A stretch of DNA of 33,692 nucleotides from Chitinophagaceae bacterium. Its GTDB lineage: Bacteria; Bacteroidota; Bacteroidia; Chitinophagales; Chitinophagaceae. Position numbers and translations under genes: made by a program. Positions 6,570 to 15,970 of this stretch are shown here, piece after piece (within the stretch, counting starts at the first letter, position 1; each line of letters opens with the position of its first letter). The notes under the pieces were generated by a model that was not told the origin of the DNA, made no database searches, and saw only the letters and a list, made by a program, of their open reading frames with translations. The DNA lies in assembly GCA_009996675.1 (NCBI GenBank), contig JAACZQ010000012.1, forward strand, positions 1 to 33,692. The letters are read 5' to 3'.

Positions 6570-9548
6570 ATGAGTACTGCGCCATTGAGTAAGACCCCGA
6601 AAATGCAGGGCAGGATCCGCTGGCTTTTTCTGTTTTCCGTTATTGCCACTGTTGCTTTTGGAACATTAATGTATCAACAGCAAAAAACACAGGAAAAAAC
6701 CCGTTATTGGCTGGACCACACCTACTTCCTGATCAAAAAAATCGGGGAACTTAAAACCCATGTAGCCCAGGCCGAATCGGTTACCAGAAGCCGTTTTATA
6801 TCCGGCGACACCAGCTGGAACAGTGAAATTTTCCGGCTGCACCAGATTATCCGTGAGAATATTAACCTCATCGATACTGCTATCCGGGGCAATGTTTTTT
6901 TCCCCGAAAAAGACATGCAGCAGGTCAAAAAACTGGTGGCAGAGAAAGAAGTTTTCCAGCAACAGATTGCACTCGGACTGGCCAATGATAACCTGGTTCG
7001 GGAACGCATGTCTTTTGATGGCAAAGCCCCGGTGCAGTCACGGAATATCCGCCAGATACTGGATAGTATGTATAGTGAAGGGGAAAAAGGCCTCTTGCAA
7101 AGAACAAAGGAAAATGAAGAAAGCTTTTTTGTTGGCAACAGCATTTCGATAGCAGCCGGCCTCTTTGCTTTTTTGGTGATCTTGTGGCTGCTGGTACAGC
7201 TTAACCGTGATTTTCGTTTACGCAAAAAAGCAGAGGCGGAAGTCAATACCAGTGATGCCCGCTACCGCCAGATCATTGAAAATACCAGTGTGGTGATGTA
7301 TACCACTGATATCAATGGTACCATTACTTTCGCCAACCAGCAGGTTAGTGACTTAACCGGCTATACGGTTGAAGAGTTGCTGGGTAAGGATTTTTCTTTC
7401 CTGGTGCACCCCTCCTGGTTGCAGCAGGTATTCAATCATTATACCGCACAGTTTCAGCAGCGTATTCCTTCTACTGTACTGGAATTCATTACCCGCACCA
7501 AAAGCGGACAACAGAAATGGGTAGAGCAAACGGCCCAGTTGATTCTGATCGACGACCGGGTTAATGGTTACCAGTGCATGGTGAAAGACATAACGGAAAA
7601 GAAAAAAATAGAGTTGGAGCTGAAAGAATCGGAACTCAAACGCCGCGAAAACCAATACCGCCTCGAAGCCATACTGGAAAATACCACATCACCCATTTTT
7701 ATTAAAAACCTGGATGGGCGTTACCTGATGGTAAACCGCAGGTTTAAAGAACTGTTGGGGGTTACCGATGAAATGGTAATCAACAAAACAGATTATGAGT
7801 TCAGTGAAAAAGAAGCGGCCGATCAGTTTAAAAGAACCGATGATGAGGTAATCAGTACACGCAAACCTGTAGAATCTGAAGTATGGATTTACGGACCCGA
7901 AGGACGTAAAAACCTGCTCGTCATCAAATTCCCGTTGATTGATCACAAAAGAAAAATATTTGGTGTTAGCGGTATTGCAACCGATATCACCGACCGGGTG
8001 CTTTACCAGCAAAAACTGATCGAAGCCCGCAAAAATGCCGAAGAATCCAAGCGCATGCAGGAACAGTTCCTGGCCAATATGAGCCATGAAATCCGTACCC
8101 CCATGAATGGCATTCAGGGGATGACCAACCTGCTGCTGCAAACTGCGCTCGATGATCAGCAAAAAGAATTTGCCGTTATGATCCGCCGGTCTGTCAATAA
8201 CCTGCTGGTAATCGTAAACGATATCCTGGATTTCTCCAAAATAAAAGCAGGCCGGTTAACCATCGATAAAACCCGCTTCCAGTTACAAGAAATACTCAAT
8301 CATATCAGGCTGCAGTTTGATCATGAGATTGCCCAGAAAGAACTCAGTCTCGATATACAGGTAGACTCCGATGTGCCGGCAACACTGATCGGCGATCCCT
8401 ACCGGCTGAACCAGGTATTGATCAACATCATCGGAAATGCGGTGAAGTTTACGGTAAGCGGACAGGTATCACTGCGCATTAGTCTGGTAAGCCGTACCGA
8501 TACACAGGTATCCATCAGTTTCCAGGTAAGCGATACCGGCATTGGTATTCCTGAAGAAAAAATGAATACCATTTTCGACGCCTTTACACAGGCTGGTCCG
8601 GATATTGCCCGTAATTATGGCGGTGCCGGTCTGGGATTGGCCATCTGTAAGGGATTGATTGATCTGCAGCACGGAAGCATTGAAGCCAGAAGCAAGTTTG
8701 GTGAAGGGTCGATATTTACCTTCATACTGCCCTATGAATGTGAGATCATTACTCCCGAGAACAGCAATAAGGGATCAGATCTGTTACGCGGCAAACGATT
8801 CCTGGTGGCAGAAGACAATGAAGTGAACCAGAAACTCGTTAGTTATGTATTGAAGAAAGTAGGCGGTGAAGTGGATATTGCCGGAAATGGCCGCGCTGCC
8901 ATTGAATTGCTGGAGGAAAAGGGTAATATCTATGACCTGATCATTATGGATATCCAAATGCCGGTGATGGATGGTTATGAAGCCACCGAATACCTGCGGC
9001 AGGTGCTGAAACTGCGTACACCTGTTATTGCCATGACCGCAACTGCCCTAAAAGGCGATCAGGAGCGAAGTGTAGAAGTGGGTATGAATGATTTCATGCT
9101 CAAGCCCTTTGACTTTGATGATTTATACAAACGTTTGATCCGGCTTTTATCGGCCGATCAGGACAGTCATATAAACAGTGATGGGGATATGACTCAGGAA
9201 CAACTGTTTGACCTGAGTTTGCTGGAAGGACTGGATGACCGGGATTCTTTACTGGATGTACTGAACCTATTCCTGGAAAACACCCCCTTACAAGTTCAGG
9301 AATTATCCGGACTGGCTGCCAGCCAAAACTGGCCTGCGCTTTTCCAATTGGCACATAAATTAAAGGGTGCATTATTAATGCTGCAGGCTTCCCGTATATC
9401 AGAATTGCTGGGCAAAATTGAATCCGAAGCAAAAGAGGGAAAGAATACAGCAGGAATACCTGCCGACGTAGAACAAGTGGTTCGATTATTTGCCATCATG
9501 GAGCAACAGTTGATTCAGGAAAAAACTCGTATCACAAAAGAGAGATAA
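6570..9548 (+). CDS. Membrane-bound hybrid sensor histidine kinase: sensor - PAS - PAS - HisKA - HATPase - REC - Hpt, 992 aa
   Basis: A complete phosphorelay in one chain. Two transmembrane helices (about 17-35 and 191-210) flank a helical periplasmic sensor of the CHASE3/four-helix type (36-190). Two PAS domains follow (about 228-345, ending in the KDITE motif, and 360-478, ending in TDITDR). The HisKA box FLANMSHEIRTPMNG has the phosphoacceptor His506. The ATPase has the N box around Asn623, DTGIGI (655-660) and a glycine-rich GGAGLGL. The receiver (744-860) has the acidic pair Glu748/Asp749, phosphoacceptor Asp794 in MDIQMPVMDG and Lys845. A C-terminal Hpt domain carries His929 in AHKLKG. 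It heads an operon: a stand-alone receiver starts 42 bp downstream, then the YaiO barrel. The signal sensed is unknown; control of polysaccharide production is inferred from neighbours only. Confidence 0.95.
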   Translation: MSTAPLSKTPKMQGRIRWLFLFSVIATVAFGTLMYQQQKTQEKTRYWLDHTYFLIKKIGELKTHVAQAESVTRSRFISGDTSWNSEIFRLHQIIRENINLIDTAIRGNVFFPEKDMQQVKKLVAEKEVFQQQIALGLANDNLVRERMSFDGKAPVQSRNIRQILDSMYSEGEKGLLQRTKENEESFFVGNSISIAAGLFAFLVILWLLVQLNRDFRLRKKAEAEVNTSDARYRQIIENTSVVMYTTDINGTITFANQQVSDLTGYTVEELLGKDFSFLVHPSWLQQVFNHYTAQFQQRIPSTVLEFITRTKSGQQKWVEQTAQLILIDDRVNGYQCMVKDITEKKKIELELKESELKRRENQYRLEAILENTTSPIFIKNLDGRYLMVNRRFKELLGVTDEMVINKTDYEFSEKEAADQFKRTDDEVISTRKPVESEVWIYGPEGRKNLLVIKFPLIDHKRKIFGVSGIATDITDRVLYQQKLIEARKNAEESKRMQEQFLANMSHEIRTPMNGIQGMTNLLLQTALDDQQKEFAVMIRRSVNNLLVIVNDILDFSKIKAGRLTIDKTRFQLQEILNHIRLQFDHEIAQKELSLDIQVDSDVPATLIGDPYRLNQVLINIIGNAVKFTVSGQVSLRISLVSRTDTQVSISFQVSDTGIGIPEEKMNTIFDAFTQAGPDIARNYGGAGLGLAICKGLIDLQHGSIEARSKFGEGSIFTFILPYECEIITPENSNKGSDLLRGKRFLVAEDNEVNQKLVSYVLKKVGGEVDIAGNGRAAIELLEEKGNIYDLIIMDIQMPVMDGYEATEYLRQVLKLRTPVIAMTATALKGDQERSVEVGMNDFMLKPFDFDDLYKRLIRLLSADQDSHINSDGDMTQEQLFDLSLLEGLDDRDSLLDVLNLFLENTPLQVQELSGLAASQNWPALFQLAHKLKGALLMLQASRISELLGKIESEAKEGKNTAGIPADVEQVVRLFAIMEQQLIQEKTRITKER

Positions 9549-9590
9549 TCCAGTACAAATGGCCTAATTTTAACCACCAATATTCCCCCA

Positions 9591-9962
9591 ATGCCCAAGA
9601 TACTTGTAGCTGAAGACGAACCCATGTTGTTAAAGACCATCGAACTAAAACTAAAGAAAGATGGTTATGATGTAATTACCACACAGGATGGCAGGGAAGC
9701 GCTGGCGAAAATTGACGAGTTAAATCCCGATCTTGTTATTTCAGATATTATGATGCCTTATGCATCCGGACTGGAAATTACAGCCTTGCTGAAAAAAAAG
9801 GAAGGCAAATCTATTCCCATCATCATACTCTCTGCCATGGAGCAGGAAAAAGTGGTGATGGAGGCTTTTGAATTGGGGGCAGATGATTATATCACCAAGC
9901 CTTTTAGCTTAAATGAATTGTCCATCCGCGTGAAACGCCTGATAGCCCGTTCAGGTCGGTGA
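9591..9962 (+). CDS. Stand-alone receiver-domain response regulator, 123 aa
   Basis: A single CheY-like receiver with no output domain. Acidic pocket Glu8/Asp9, phosphoacceptor Asp52 in SDIMMP, Ser81 in the switch position and Lys103 in TKPF are all present, so it should be phosphorylatable. The length is that of one receiver, and the last residues R-V-K-R-L-I-A-R-S-G-R are a basic tail rather than a domain. The natural donor is the Hpt domain of the kinase encoded 42 bp upstream. Lacking a DNA-binding part, it must act by protein contact; candidate partners are the other products of this locus, for example the cytoplasmic HEAT-repeat protein or the glycosyltransferase. The YaiO gene starts 24 bp downstream. 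Confidence 0.93.
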   Translation: MPKILVAEDEPMLLKTIELKLKKDGYDVITTQDGREALAKIDELNPDLVISDIMMPYASGLEITALLKKKEGKSIPIIILSAMEQEKVVMEAFELGADDYITKPFSLNELSIRVKRLIARSGR

Positions 9963-9986
9963 TGCGGATTCCAAAAAATATGTTGT

Positions 9987-11246
9987 ATGCGTACAGCCAA
10001 GTATTCCCTCCTCGTACTAAGCGCACTGTTTTTTACCGGCATTACCCTGCAGGCACAAACAGATACGAGTAGTGCTGACGGCCTTTTCCAGGCAGCACGC
10101 AAAGCGGCATTCGACCAGAATAACTATGATCTGGCTAAAATATACCTCTACAAGGGCCTTGAAAAGAGTCCGGACTATACAGACCTCCGCGTTTTCCTGG
10201 GCAGGATTTATGCCTGGAATAAAAATTATGACAGCGCCCGCATCTGCTTTGAAGAAGCTTTGCGCAGAAAACCCGGCTATGCCGACGCCTGCGTAGCTTT
10301 TGCTGATATGCTGTATTGGAATGATCAGTACAAAGAAGCACTCAGTATCACTGAAGAAGGCCTGCGCTCCAATGCCCGGTCGGAAGAACTACTGATCAGG
10401 AAAGCCAAAATACTCAATGCCCAGCGCAATTTTAAGGATGCAGATAATGCTATCCAGCAGGTATTAAGCATCAACAAAAACAATACAGAAGCCCGGGCAT
10501 TATCGGGCCGCATTCGTGAAAATGCGATCAAGAACCGCATAGGTGTCAGTTATGATTACGTGAGCTTCGATAAACAGTTTGCCAATGCCTGGCACCTGGT
10601 GAGCGTCGACTATGGTCGCACCACCGGTATTGGTACCATCATCGGCCGTTTTAATTATGCCAATCGCTTTGCTTCCAACGGTTATCAGTTTGAACTGGAA
10701 GCCTACCCGCGCATTTCTAAAACCTTTTACAGCTATGCCGGCTTTGGCTATTCGGATAATGTGGGCGTTTTCCCCCATTATCGTGGCGGTTTCTCCCTGT
10801 ATGCCAATCTACCCAAAAGCTATGAAGCAGAACTGGGCTTCCGTTACCTGAAATTCTCCGGAGATCCCACCTGGGTATATACCGCTTACCTGGGCAAGTA
10901 TTATAAAAGCTGGCTTTTCGGTGCCAGAACATATATAACACCCAGCACATTCACGAATACCGTATCGGCATCGTATAATTTATCAGCCCGGTATTACTTC
11001 GGCGGCGCCGATGATATGTTCGGAGCTAATCTGGGTTATGGCATTTCTCCGGACGATCGTTACAATGCCATACAGATTGATAGTAAAGTTCGACTGATCT
11101 CTTATAAAGCAGGACTTTCCTTCCGGAAAACCGTTGCCAAAACAAACGTACTGACCATTGATGGCAGTTGGTTCAACCAAGAATACCTGCCCAATACCAA
11201 AGGCAATCAATACCAATTCAGTATAGGATGGCTACACCGGTTCTAA
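9987..11246 (+). CDS. YaiO-family outer-membrane protein: TPR repeats plus beta-barrel, 419 aa
   Basis: Residues 1-23 are a signal peptide ending L-Q-A-Q. Residues about 28-175 hold TPR-like helical repeats with the usual W-x-x-x-Y and A-x-x-x-P-x-x spacing (for example RIYAWNKNYDSARICFEEAL and ADMLYWNDQYKEALSITEEGL). From about 183 on, alternating aromatic strands such as YRFNYANRF-type segments, Y-S-Y-A-G-F-G-Y and a final Q-F-S-I-G-W-L-H-R-F give an outer-membrane barrel with the typical terminal aromatic. This matches the YaiO barrel family. TPR joined to a barrel is the layout of polysaccharide exporters (PgaA, BcsC) and, split in two, AlgK/AlgE, so a role in glycan export is a reasonable inference given the glycosyltransferase next door. 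YaiO itself has no settled function. Confidence 0.88.
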   Translation: MRTAKYSLLVLSALFFTGITLQAQTDTSSADGLFQAARKAAFDQNNYDLAKIYLYKGLEKSPDYTDLRVFLGRIYAWNKNYDSARICFEEALRRKPGYADACVAFADMLYWNDQYKEALSITEEGLRSNARSEELLIRKAKILNAQRNFKDADNAIQQVLSINKNNTEARALSGRIRENAIKNRIGVSYDYVSFDKQFANAWHLVSVDYGRTTGIGTIIGRFNYANRFASNGYQFELEAYPRISKTFYSYAGFGYSDNVGVFPHYRGGFSLYANLPKSYEAELGFRYLKFSGDPTWVYTAYLGKYYKSWLFGARTYITPSTFTNTVSASYNLSARYYFGGADDMFGANLGYGISPDDRYNAIQIDSKVRLISYKAGLSFRKTVAKTNVLTIDGSWFNQEYLPNTKGNQYQFSIGWLHRF

Positions 11247-11260
11247 AAAAAACAAACCGA

Positions 11261-12424
11261 ATGTCCTGGCGGGCATGGCTGTTATTAGCCATTTTTCTGC
11301 TTCCCTTCTGGATGCTGATCTGGTGGTATTTCACACCAACACGTAAGCTAACCATTGCCATCGTCGATAAAACAGTTGTTCAATATCCCGGACAGGAACA
11401 TATCTCCCTGCACTGGGTGCTGAATCAGGAAAAATTTACCAAGAATAATACCAGTCTCTACGATCCGGATACCGACTATTTTGGCTTTTTTCCGATGGAT
11501 AATGAAAAATACCGGTTGAAGGGACTGGAGCAGTTCGATTCCATCCAGCTCATACGTCTCGCACAGGAAGCTGAAGCCACTTATATTACCGACGCCTATG
11601 GCGTTTTCAAAAATGAATGGTACAAAAAGGGAAGAGTATACGATCGGTCAGGATTGATCTATGGTGGCATGAGTAAGCAGGATATTCTTTTCCTGCAGGC
11701 AATGCGTGAACGAAAAAGACTCATCATCGCCGAATTCAATGCCATCGGCTCACCTACTGAACCAGCTATCCGTCATGAATTTGAAAATATGTTCGGACTC
11801 CAGTGGACAGGATGGATTGGCCGTTACTTTGAGTCATTCGATACCGCCGTGAATAAAGAATTACCAGCATGGTTGATTAAAGGCTATATGAAAAACAATG
11901 GTAATTACTGGCCATTTTCCAAAGGAGGGATTGCTTTCATTAATTCGGGAAATGACAATATCGTTATCCTCGAAGAAAATACACATCTCCAACGACCATT
12001 ACCACATATTTACAGTACACCGGAAGCAAAATCCTATTACGGCATACCAGACAGCATTAAATATTCTTTTTGGTTCGATATAATCACCACAGATACACAA
12101 ACGAATCAGATACTGGCCAATTTTAAGATCCAAACCAATGAATTAGGAAAGAAAATACTGGCAGTGCATGGCATACCGGAAAGCTTCCCGGCCATTACGG
12201 CCCATACCAATCAGAACGATTACCGTTTTTATTATTTTTCAGCAGATTTCTGCGACAATCCCGTTAGCCTGACTTCCTCATACCTGAAGGGGATTTCATT
12301 TTTTAAATGGATGATGTATACAGAGCGGGAGCCCTTTGAACGAAAAAGTTTCTTCTGGAAATTATACCGTCCGCTACTCACCAGAATATTGAACGATGAA
12401 TACGAGCGAAGCAAAAAACAGTAA
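11261..12424 (+). CDS. Membrane-anchored periplasmic protein of unknown function in the polysaccharide locus, 387 aa
   Basis: I do not recognise this family. Basic residue R4 and a long aromatic-rich hydrophobic segment (about 7-24, LLLAIFLLPF then W-M-L-I-W-W-Y-F) make a signal anchor, putting the remaining 360 residues in the periplasm. The mature part begins with a strand LTIAIVDKTV and has a later LIYGGM... and RLIIAEFNAIGS, an alpha/beta look that recalls ThuA/amidotransferase-like or glycoside-hydrolase-associated domains; this is weak. A final block, Y-R-F-Y-Y-F-S-A-D-F-C-D-N-P (near 318-331), looks conserved. The frame is open upstream into the YaiO gene with an ATG at 11228; I prefer the ATG at 11261, 14 bases after the YaiO stop, because the hydrophobic segment then sits normally. 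It ends 6 bp from the opposing glycosyltransferase stop. Confidence 0.7.
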   Translation: MSWRAWLLLAIFLLPFWMLIWWYFTPTRKLTIAIVDKTVVQYPGQEHISLHWVLNQEKFTKNNTSLYDPDTDYFGFFPMDNEKYRLKGLEQFDSIQLIRLAQEAEATYITDAYGVFKNEWYKKGRVYDRSGLIYGGMSKQDILFLQAMRERKRLIIAEFNAIGSPTEPAIRHEFENMFGLQWTGWIGRYFESFDTAVNKELPAWLIKGYMKNNGNYWPFSKGGIAFINSGNDNIVILEENTHLQRPLPHIYSTPEAKSYYGIPDSIKYSFWFDIITTDTQTNQILANFKIQTNELGKKILAVHGIPESFPAITAHTNQNDYRFYYFSADFCDNPVSLTSSYLKGISFFKWMMYTEREPFERKSFFWKLYRPLLTRILNDEYERSKKQ

Positions 12425-12430
12425 TAGCCG

Positions 12431-15400
12431 TTAACGCTTATACTTTTGCAATAAACTATCGGGCACTACTTTCAGGTCTCTGACAAAACGGGTATTTTTT
12501 TGTTTGAACAGGTCAAATGCCTGCTGTAAACGGTTCGTGGCAGACATGTCTTCCAACGGTTCCAAATCCATATTAGGACTAATTTTATAAAGACTATTAC
12601 CACTCAACATATAATCACCCATCACAAAATCTATCAGATCAGGTTTGGTTTGCTTGAGCGCATACCCATGGATATTTCTGAATCCTTGTGCGGTATCAAT
12701 ACCAGTACCAATCCAGGCTACCTGAGCCGGCATATTCATCCCATACTGACGTTGCAACCAGGCAGTGATGGTGGGTGCAATATCCAAATGGGTTGAAATG
12801 GAATTAAACTGCTGCCTCCGGTTCAATAAAGGAGAATATATCAAAAGGGGCACATGATAGCGATCGAGCTTTGTGCTCATGGGAATCTCCGGCATACGGT
12901 GGTCGCCGGTAATGAGGAACACCGTGTTTTTAAATTCCGGACGATTGCGGTATTGCGCAAAAAATTGCTGCAAAGCATCGTCTGCATAGAGAATACTGGC
13001 GTACTGTTTGGCATAATTGCGGTACGACTGTTTTTTCGCTGCATCAAAACCCAGGGCAGACATCCTTCTTTCAAATTTATTCAGGTAAAAATCTTCATCA
13101 TTCACCAGGAATGGGCTGTGTGTGGCAACCGTTAAGAAAACCTGCAGCTGGGGCTGGTTAAGAGCCGCTTTTTTCTGATTATCAAAAAACCGCCGGAATA
13201 ATTCCTTATCGCTATATCCCCAGGTAAATCCATCTGATAAAGGCAGTTTAGTATACCCCGCGGGGAAAGTAGATTCATCATTCAGTTCATCAATACCATT
13301 CTTGCGCATAAAAAGATCCATATTATCAAACTTCGATTCACCACCATAATAAAATGAAGTATGATAGCCATGGTATTTCAGCAGGTTTACCAACGAGAAA
13401 TGAGCCGGCATTTGTTCACCCAGGGCATCAAACCCTTCTTTCCCATAGGGCAGTGAACCGAGAACGGAGGGCAGTACAGCAAAGGTTCGGCCGCCACTGC
13501 TCAGGAAATTCGGCCAGTACAGGCTTTGTTTTGACAAAGAATCCAGAAACGGAGTAAAATTACCCAGGTATGCCCCTTCATTTGTGAATGCACGGCCCAG
13601 TCCTTCCACGAGTAGAATAACAATATTTGGCTTGACCGAATCTTTTTGTAAGAAGGGTGAAAGCACATCTGCACTGCTATCGGCTGAACGCAGGAAGGGA
13701 TATTCGGCTATGGCAGTAGTACCTGCATCAAAATTATTCTGGTAAATATCATACTCCTGCTCCCCTGGGAAGAAATGCAGCCAGCTGGCTTGTAAGAAAT
13801 AATACGATTTATTCAGCGCCAGATTATTGCTGTATTCCGGACCAGGTGACATTTTATCGGTGATCTTCGTCACATTACGGATAGCTGCAGTAGACAATAC
13901 CAGAATAAAAAATACAGCGATCCCATCATTGGGAACCAGCTTGCGTGGTATAAGCGATAAACAAAAAGCTACCAGCAAAATCCAGCCAAGTAATAAAGCA
14001 ATGGTCACCAGATTAACACCACCAGCCGCACCCACGGTTTGCACAATATCTGCCCATGAATAACTCCAGAGATCGGCTCCCAGCGGTACCAGTGTGGCTA
14101 TAAAGTATTGCGAGAGCCCGATTTGAATGAGCAATAATAAAGCCCCGAGAACAATAAAAAATACATGTGCCAGTTTTCTGCGGATTGCGAAGAAAGCCGT
14201 GAATGGCAGAAAACCCCAAACCGCCAGCTTTGCAACAAATGCACTGTCTTTGGCCAATGCAATAACCAGTGTCTGATCCCAAAACTCAGGGCGGCCATGG
14301 CGGAAATAATCCATACCCACTTCAATAGCCCTGGCCAGTAGAATCAGTAAAAAGAATACCAGCACATGGCCTATATAATACCGGAAGGATTCAAATAGTC
14401 CTCCTGGAATCTGTTGCAGTACAGGTGCAATCCGTCTTTTGTAAAAGCCCTGTGTTTCCGGTTCAGCAATAATCGGTTCCGGAACAACCGGTTTTACCAC
14501 TTCCACTACTACAACTGGTTCGATTGGCACCGGCGCATCAGCGGTCTTCTTGGCAAAACCCTGTCGCGTCATTTCTCCCCAGCTTTTCTTCTTACGGATA
14601 TAATCAATATACCCTTTGATCGCGCTCCATACCACAAAAGGATGGTAGTAGAAAGGTTCTGTTAAAGCTGTTAATAACAGGATCAGAATATCCACCCGTC
14701 GTTTATACTGGTTATAGGTAACCACTTCCATAAAAATGGCGAAAGCAGAATACAGATAACCAAAAGAAACAATGAACAGCAGGTAAGCGAAAAAGAATCC
14801 CCAGTCCAGCAAACCAAAAGCAGCAAAAAGGAAAAAACACACAAAACCAAAAAATTCAATTACGGGTGCGCACATTTCGAAAAAGAACCAGTACGGATAA
14901 CTGAGCATGCCCAATAATCCATACTTAGGATTAAAGAACATTTTTTTGTGAAAGCGAAGTGTTTCAATCGTGCCGCGTGTCCACCGGTTTCTTTGCCGGC
15001 CGAGGATATCAAATGTGGATGGTGCTTCTGTCCAGCAAAGCGGATCGGGTATATAGGTTACTTTATAAGGCTCATCTCTTTCTTCCATGTAGCGGCGCAT
15101 CCTTACCACCAGCTCCATGTCTTCACCCACAGTATTATGATCGTAGCCACCGCACTTAATGGCAATCTCCTTATCAAAAGCACCGAATGCACCCGAAATC
15201 AGCATCAATCCATTCAGTCGGCTCCAGGCCATTCTACCCAGTATAAAAGCACGGATATATTCGAGGATCTGCATCCGGGGCAGGTATTCTTCCGCCAGTT
15301 TTACCTTAACCAATCGGCCATCTTCAATAATGCAGGAGTTAGCAATACGAACCACACCACCGGTGGCAATAATTCTTTCTCCTGTTTGTTCGGTAAATGG

Positions 15401-15970
15401 TTTAACCATTTTCAGCAAAGCATCCTGTTCCAGAATACAGTCCACATCAATACAAACCAGGTAATTATTCGATGAAATATTGATCCCCACATTCAGTGCA
15501 TCTGCCTTTCCGCCATTCACTTTATCAACTACCAGCAGTTTGGAATAAACGGGGTTCCTGCTTTTGTATACGCCACGCACTTCCTTGGTCTGAATCTTAT
15601 AATCTACGAAGTAGTCAATCCGCTCCAGTTCATAGGCCTGAATCATCTTTTGCAGGGAATCATCCTTACTGCCATCATTGATTACAATCACTTCCAGGTT
15701 CACATAATAGATGGACAGGAGAGAGCGGATATTTTCAACAATGGTCATTCCCTCATTATACGCCGGTGCGAGGATGCTAACCGATGGTGCATGTACCGAT
15801 GATGCCAGTACGCGATAATCAGTGAAACTGTTCTTTTGCATATACCGGCGCGTTTCGCCGATTGAGAAAAGAGCAATTGCCAGGTAGGATAACAGCAGTA
15901 CCGTGGAATACAGGAATATTCCATACGTGAGCATATCAAATAATATGTTTATCCAGAAACTGCTGTTCAT
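12431..15970 (-). CDS. Fusion of a processive-type family 2 glycosyltransferase with an LtaS/BcsG-like alkaline-phosphatase-superfamily domain, 1179 aa
   Basis: N-terminal half (1-465): one membrane segment (about 13-36), then a GT2 domain of the PgaC/NodC/BcsA kind with Asp99 (INDGSKDDS), DVD at 175-177, GED at 282-284 and the QRNRW motif of processive synthases at 326-330, then further membrane helices (about 355-450). A Pro/Val-rich linker (480-505) leads to a second membrane block (about 530-690, four to five helices) and a periplasmic sulfatase/phosphatase-fold domain (about 778-1100): metal Glu789 (VILLVEG), candidate nucleophile Thr829 (SSGGRTFAVLP), THSPF with His951, and TGDH at 1021-1024. 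These match LtaS, OpgB and BcsG-type phosphoglycerol or phosphoethanolamine transferases. The natural reading is synthesis of a membrane-translocated glycan and its phospho-decoration by one protein. The start ATG overlaps the HEAT gene stop by 4 bp. Glycan, donor and substituent are unknown. Confidence 0.92.
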   Translation of the reverse strand: MNSSFWINILFDMLTYGIFLYSTVLLLSYLAIALFSIGETRRYMQKNSFTDYRVLASSVHAPSVSILAPAYNEGMTIVENIRSLLSIYYVNLEVIVINDGSKDDSLQKMIQAYELERIDYFVDYKIQTKEVRGVYKSRNPVYSKLLVVDKVNGGKADALNVGINISSNNYLVCIDVDCILEQDALLKMVKPFTEQTGERIIATGGVVRIANSCIIEDGRLVKVKLAEEYLPRMQILEYIRAFILGRMAWSRLNGLMLISGAFGAFDKEIAIKCGGYDHNTVGEDMELVVRMRRYMEERDEPYKVTYIPDPLCWTEAPSTFDILGRQRNRWTRGTIETLRFHKKMFFNPKYGLLGMLSYPYWFFFEMCAPVIEFFGFVCFFLFAAFGLLDWGFFFAYLLFIVSFGYLYSAFAIFMEVVTYNQYKRRVDILILLLTALTEPFYYHPFVVWSAIKGYIDYIRKKKSWGEMTRQGFAKKTADAPVPIEPVVVVEVVKPVVPEPIIAEPETQGFYKRRIAPVLQQIPGGLFESFRYYIGHVLVFFLLILLARAIEVGMDYFRHGRPEFWDQTLVIALAKDSAFVAKLAVWGFLPFTAFFAIRRKLAHVFFIVLGALLLLIQIGLSQYFIATLVPLGADLWSYSWADIVQTVGAAGGVNLVTIALLLGWILLVAFCLSLIPRKLVPNDGIAVFFILVLSTAAIRNVTKITDKMSPGPEYSNNLALNKSYYFLQASWLHFFPGEQEYDIYQNNFDAGTTAIAEYPFLRSADSSADVLSPFLQKDSVKPNIVILLVEGLGRAFTNEGAYLGNFTPFLDSLSKQSLYWPNFLSSGGRTFAVLPSVLGSLPYGKEGFDALGEQMPAHFSLVNLLKYHGYHTSFYYGGESKFDNMDLFMRKNGIDELNDESTFPAGYTKLPLSDGFTWGYSDKELFRRFFDNQKKAALNQPQLQVFLTVATHSPFLVNDEDFYLNKFERRMSALGFDAAKKQSYRNYAKQYASILYADDALQQFFAQYRNRPEFKNTVFLITGDHRMPEIPMSTKLDRYHVPLLIYSPLLNRRQQFNSISTHLDIAPTITAWLQRQYGMNMPAQVAWIGTGIDTAQGFRNIHGYALKQTKPDLIDFVMGDYMLSGNSLYKISPNMDLEPLEDMSATNRLQQAFDLFKQKNTRFVRDLKVVPDSLLQKYKR

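Noticed and set aside
7689..8162. - strand open frame of 157 codons
   Set aside because: Antisense to the second PAS and the HisKA region of the kinase, which are clearly coding on the + strand.
14948..15475. + strand open frame of 175 codons
   Set aside because: Antisense to the conserved GT2 catalytic core, which has all its motifs on the minus strand. The + product resembles no protein.
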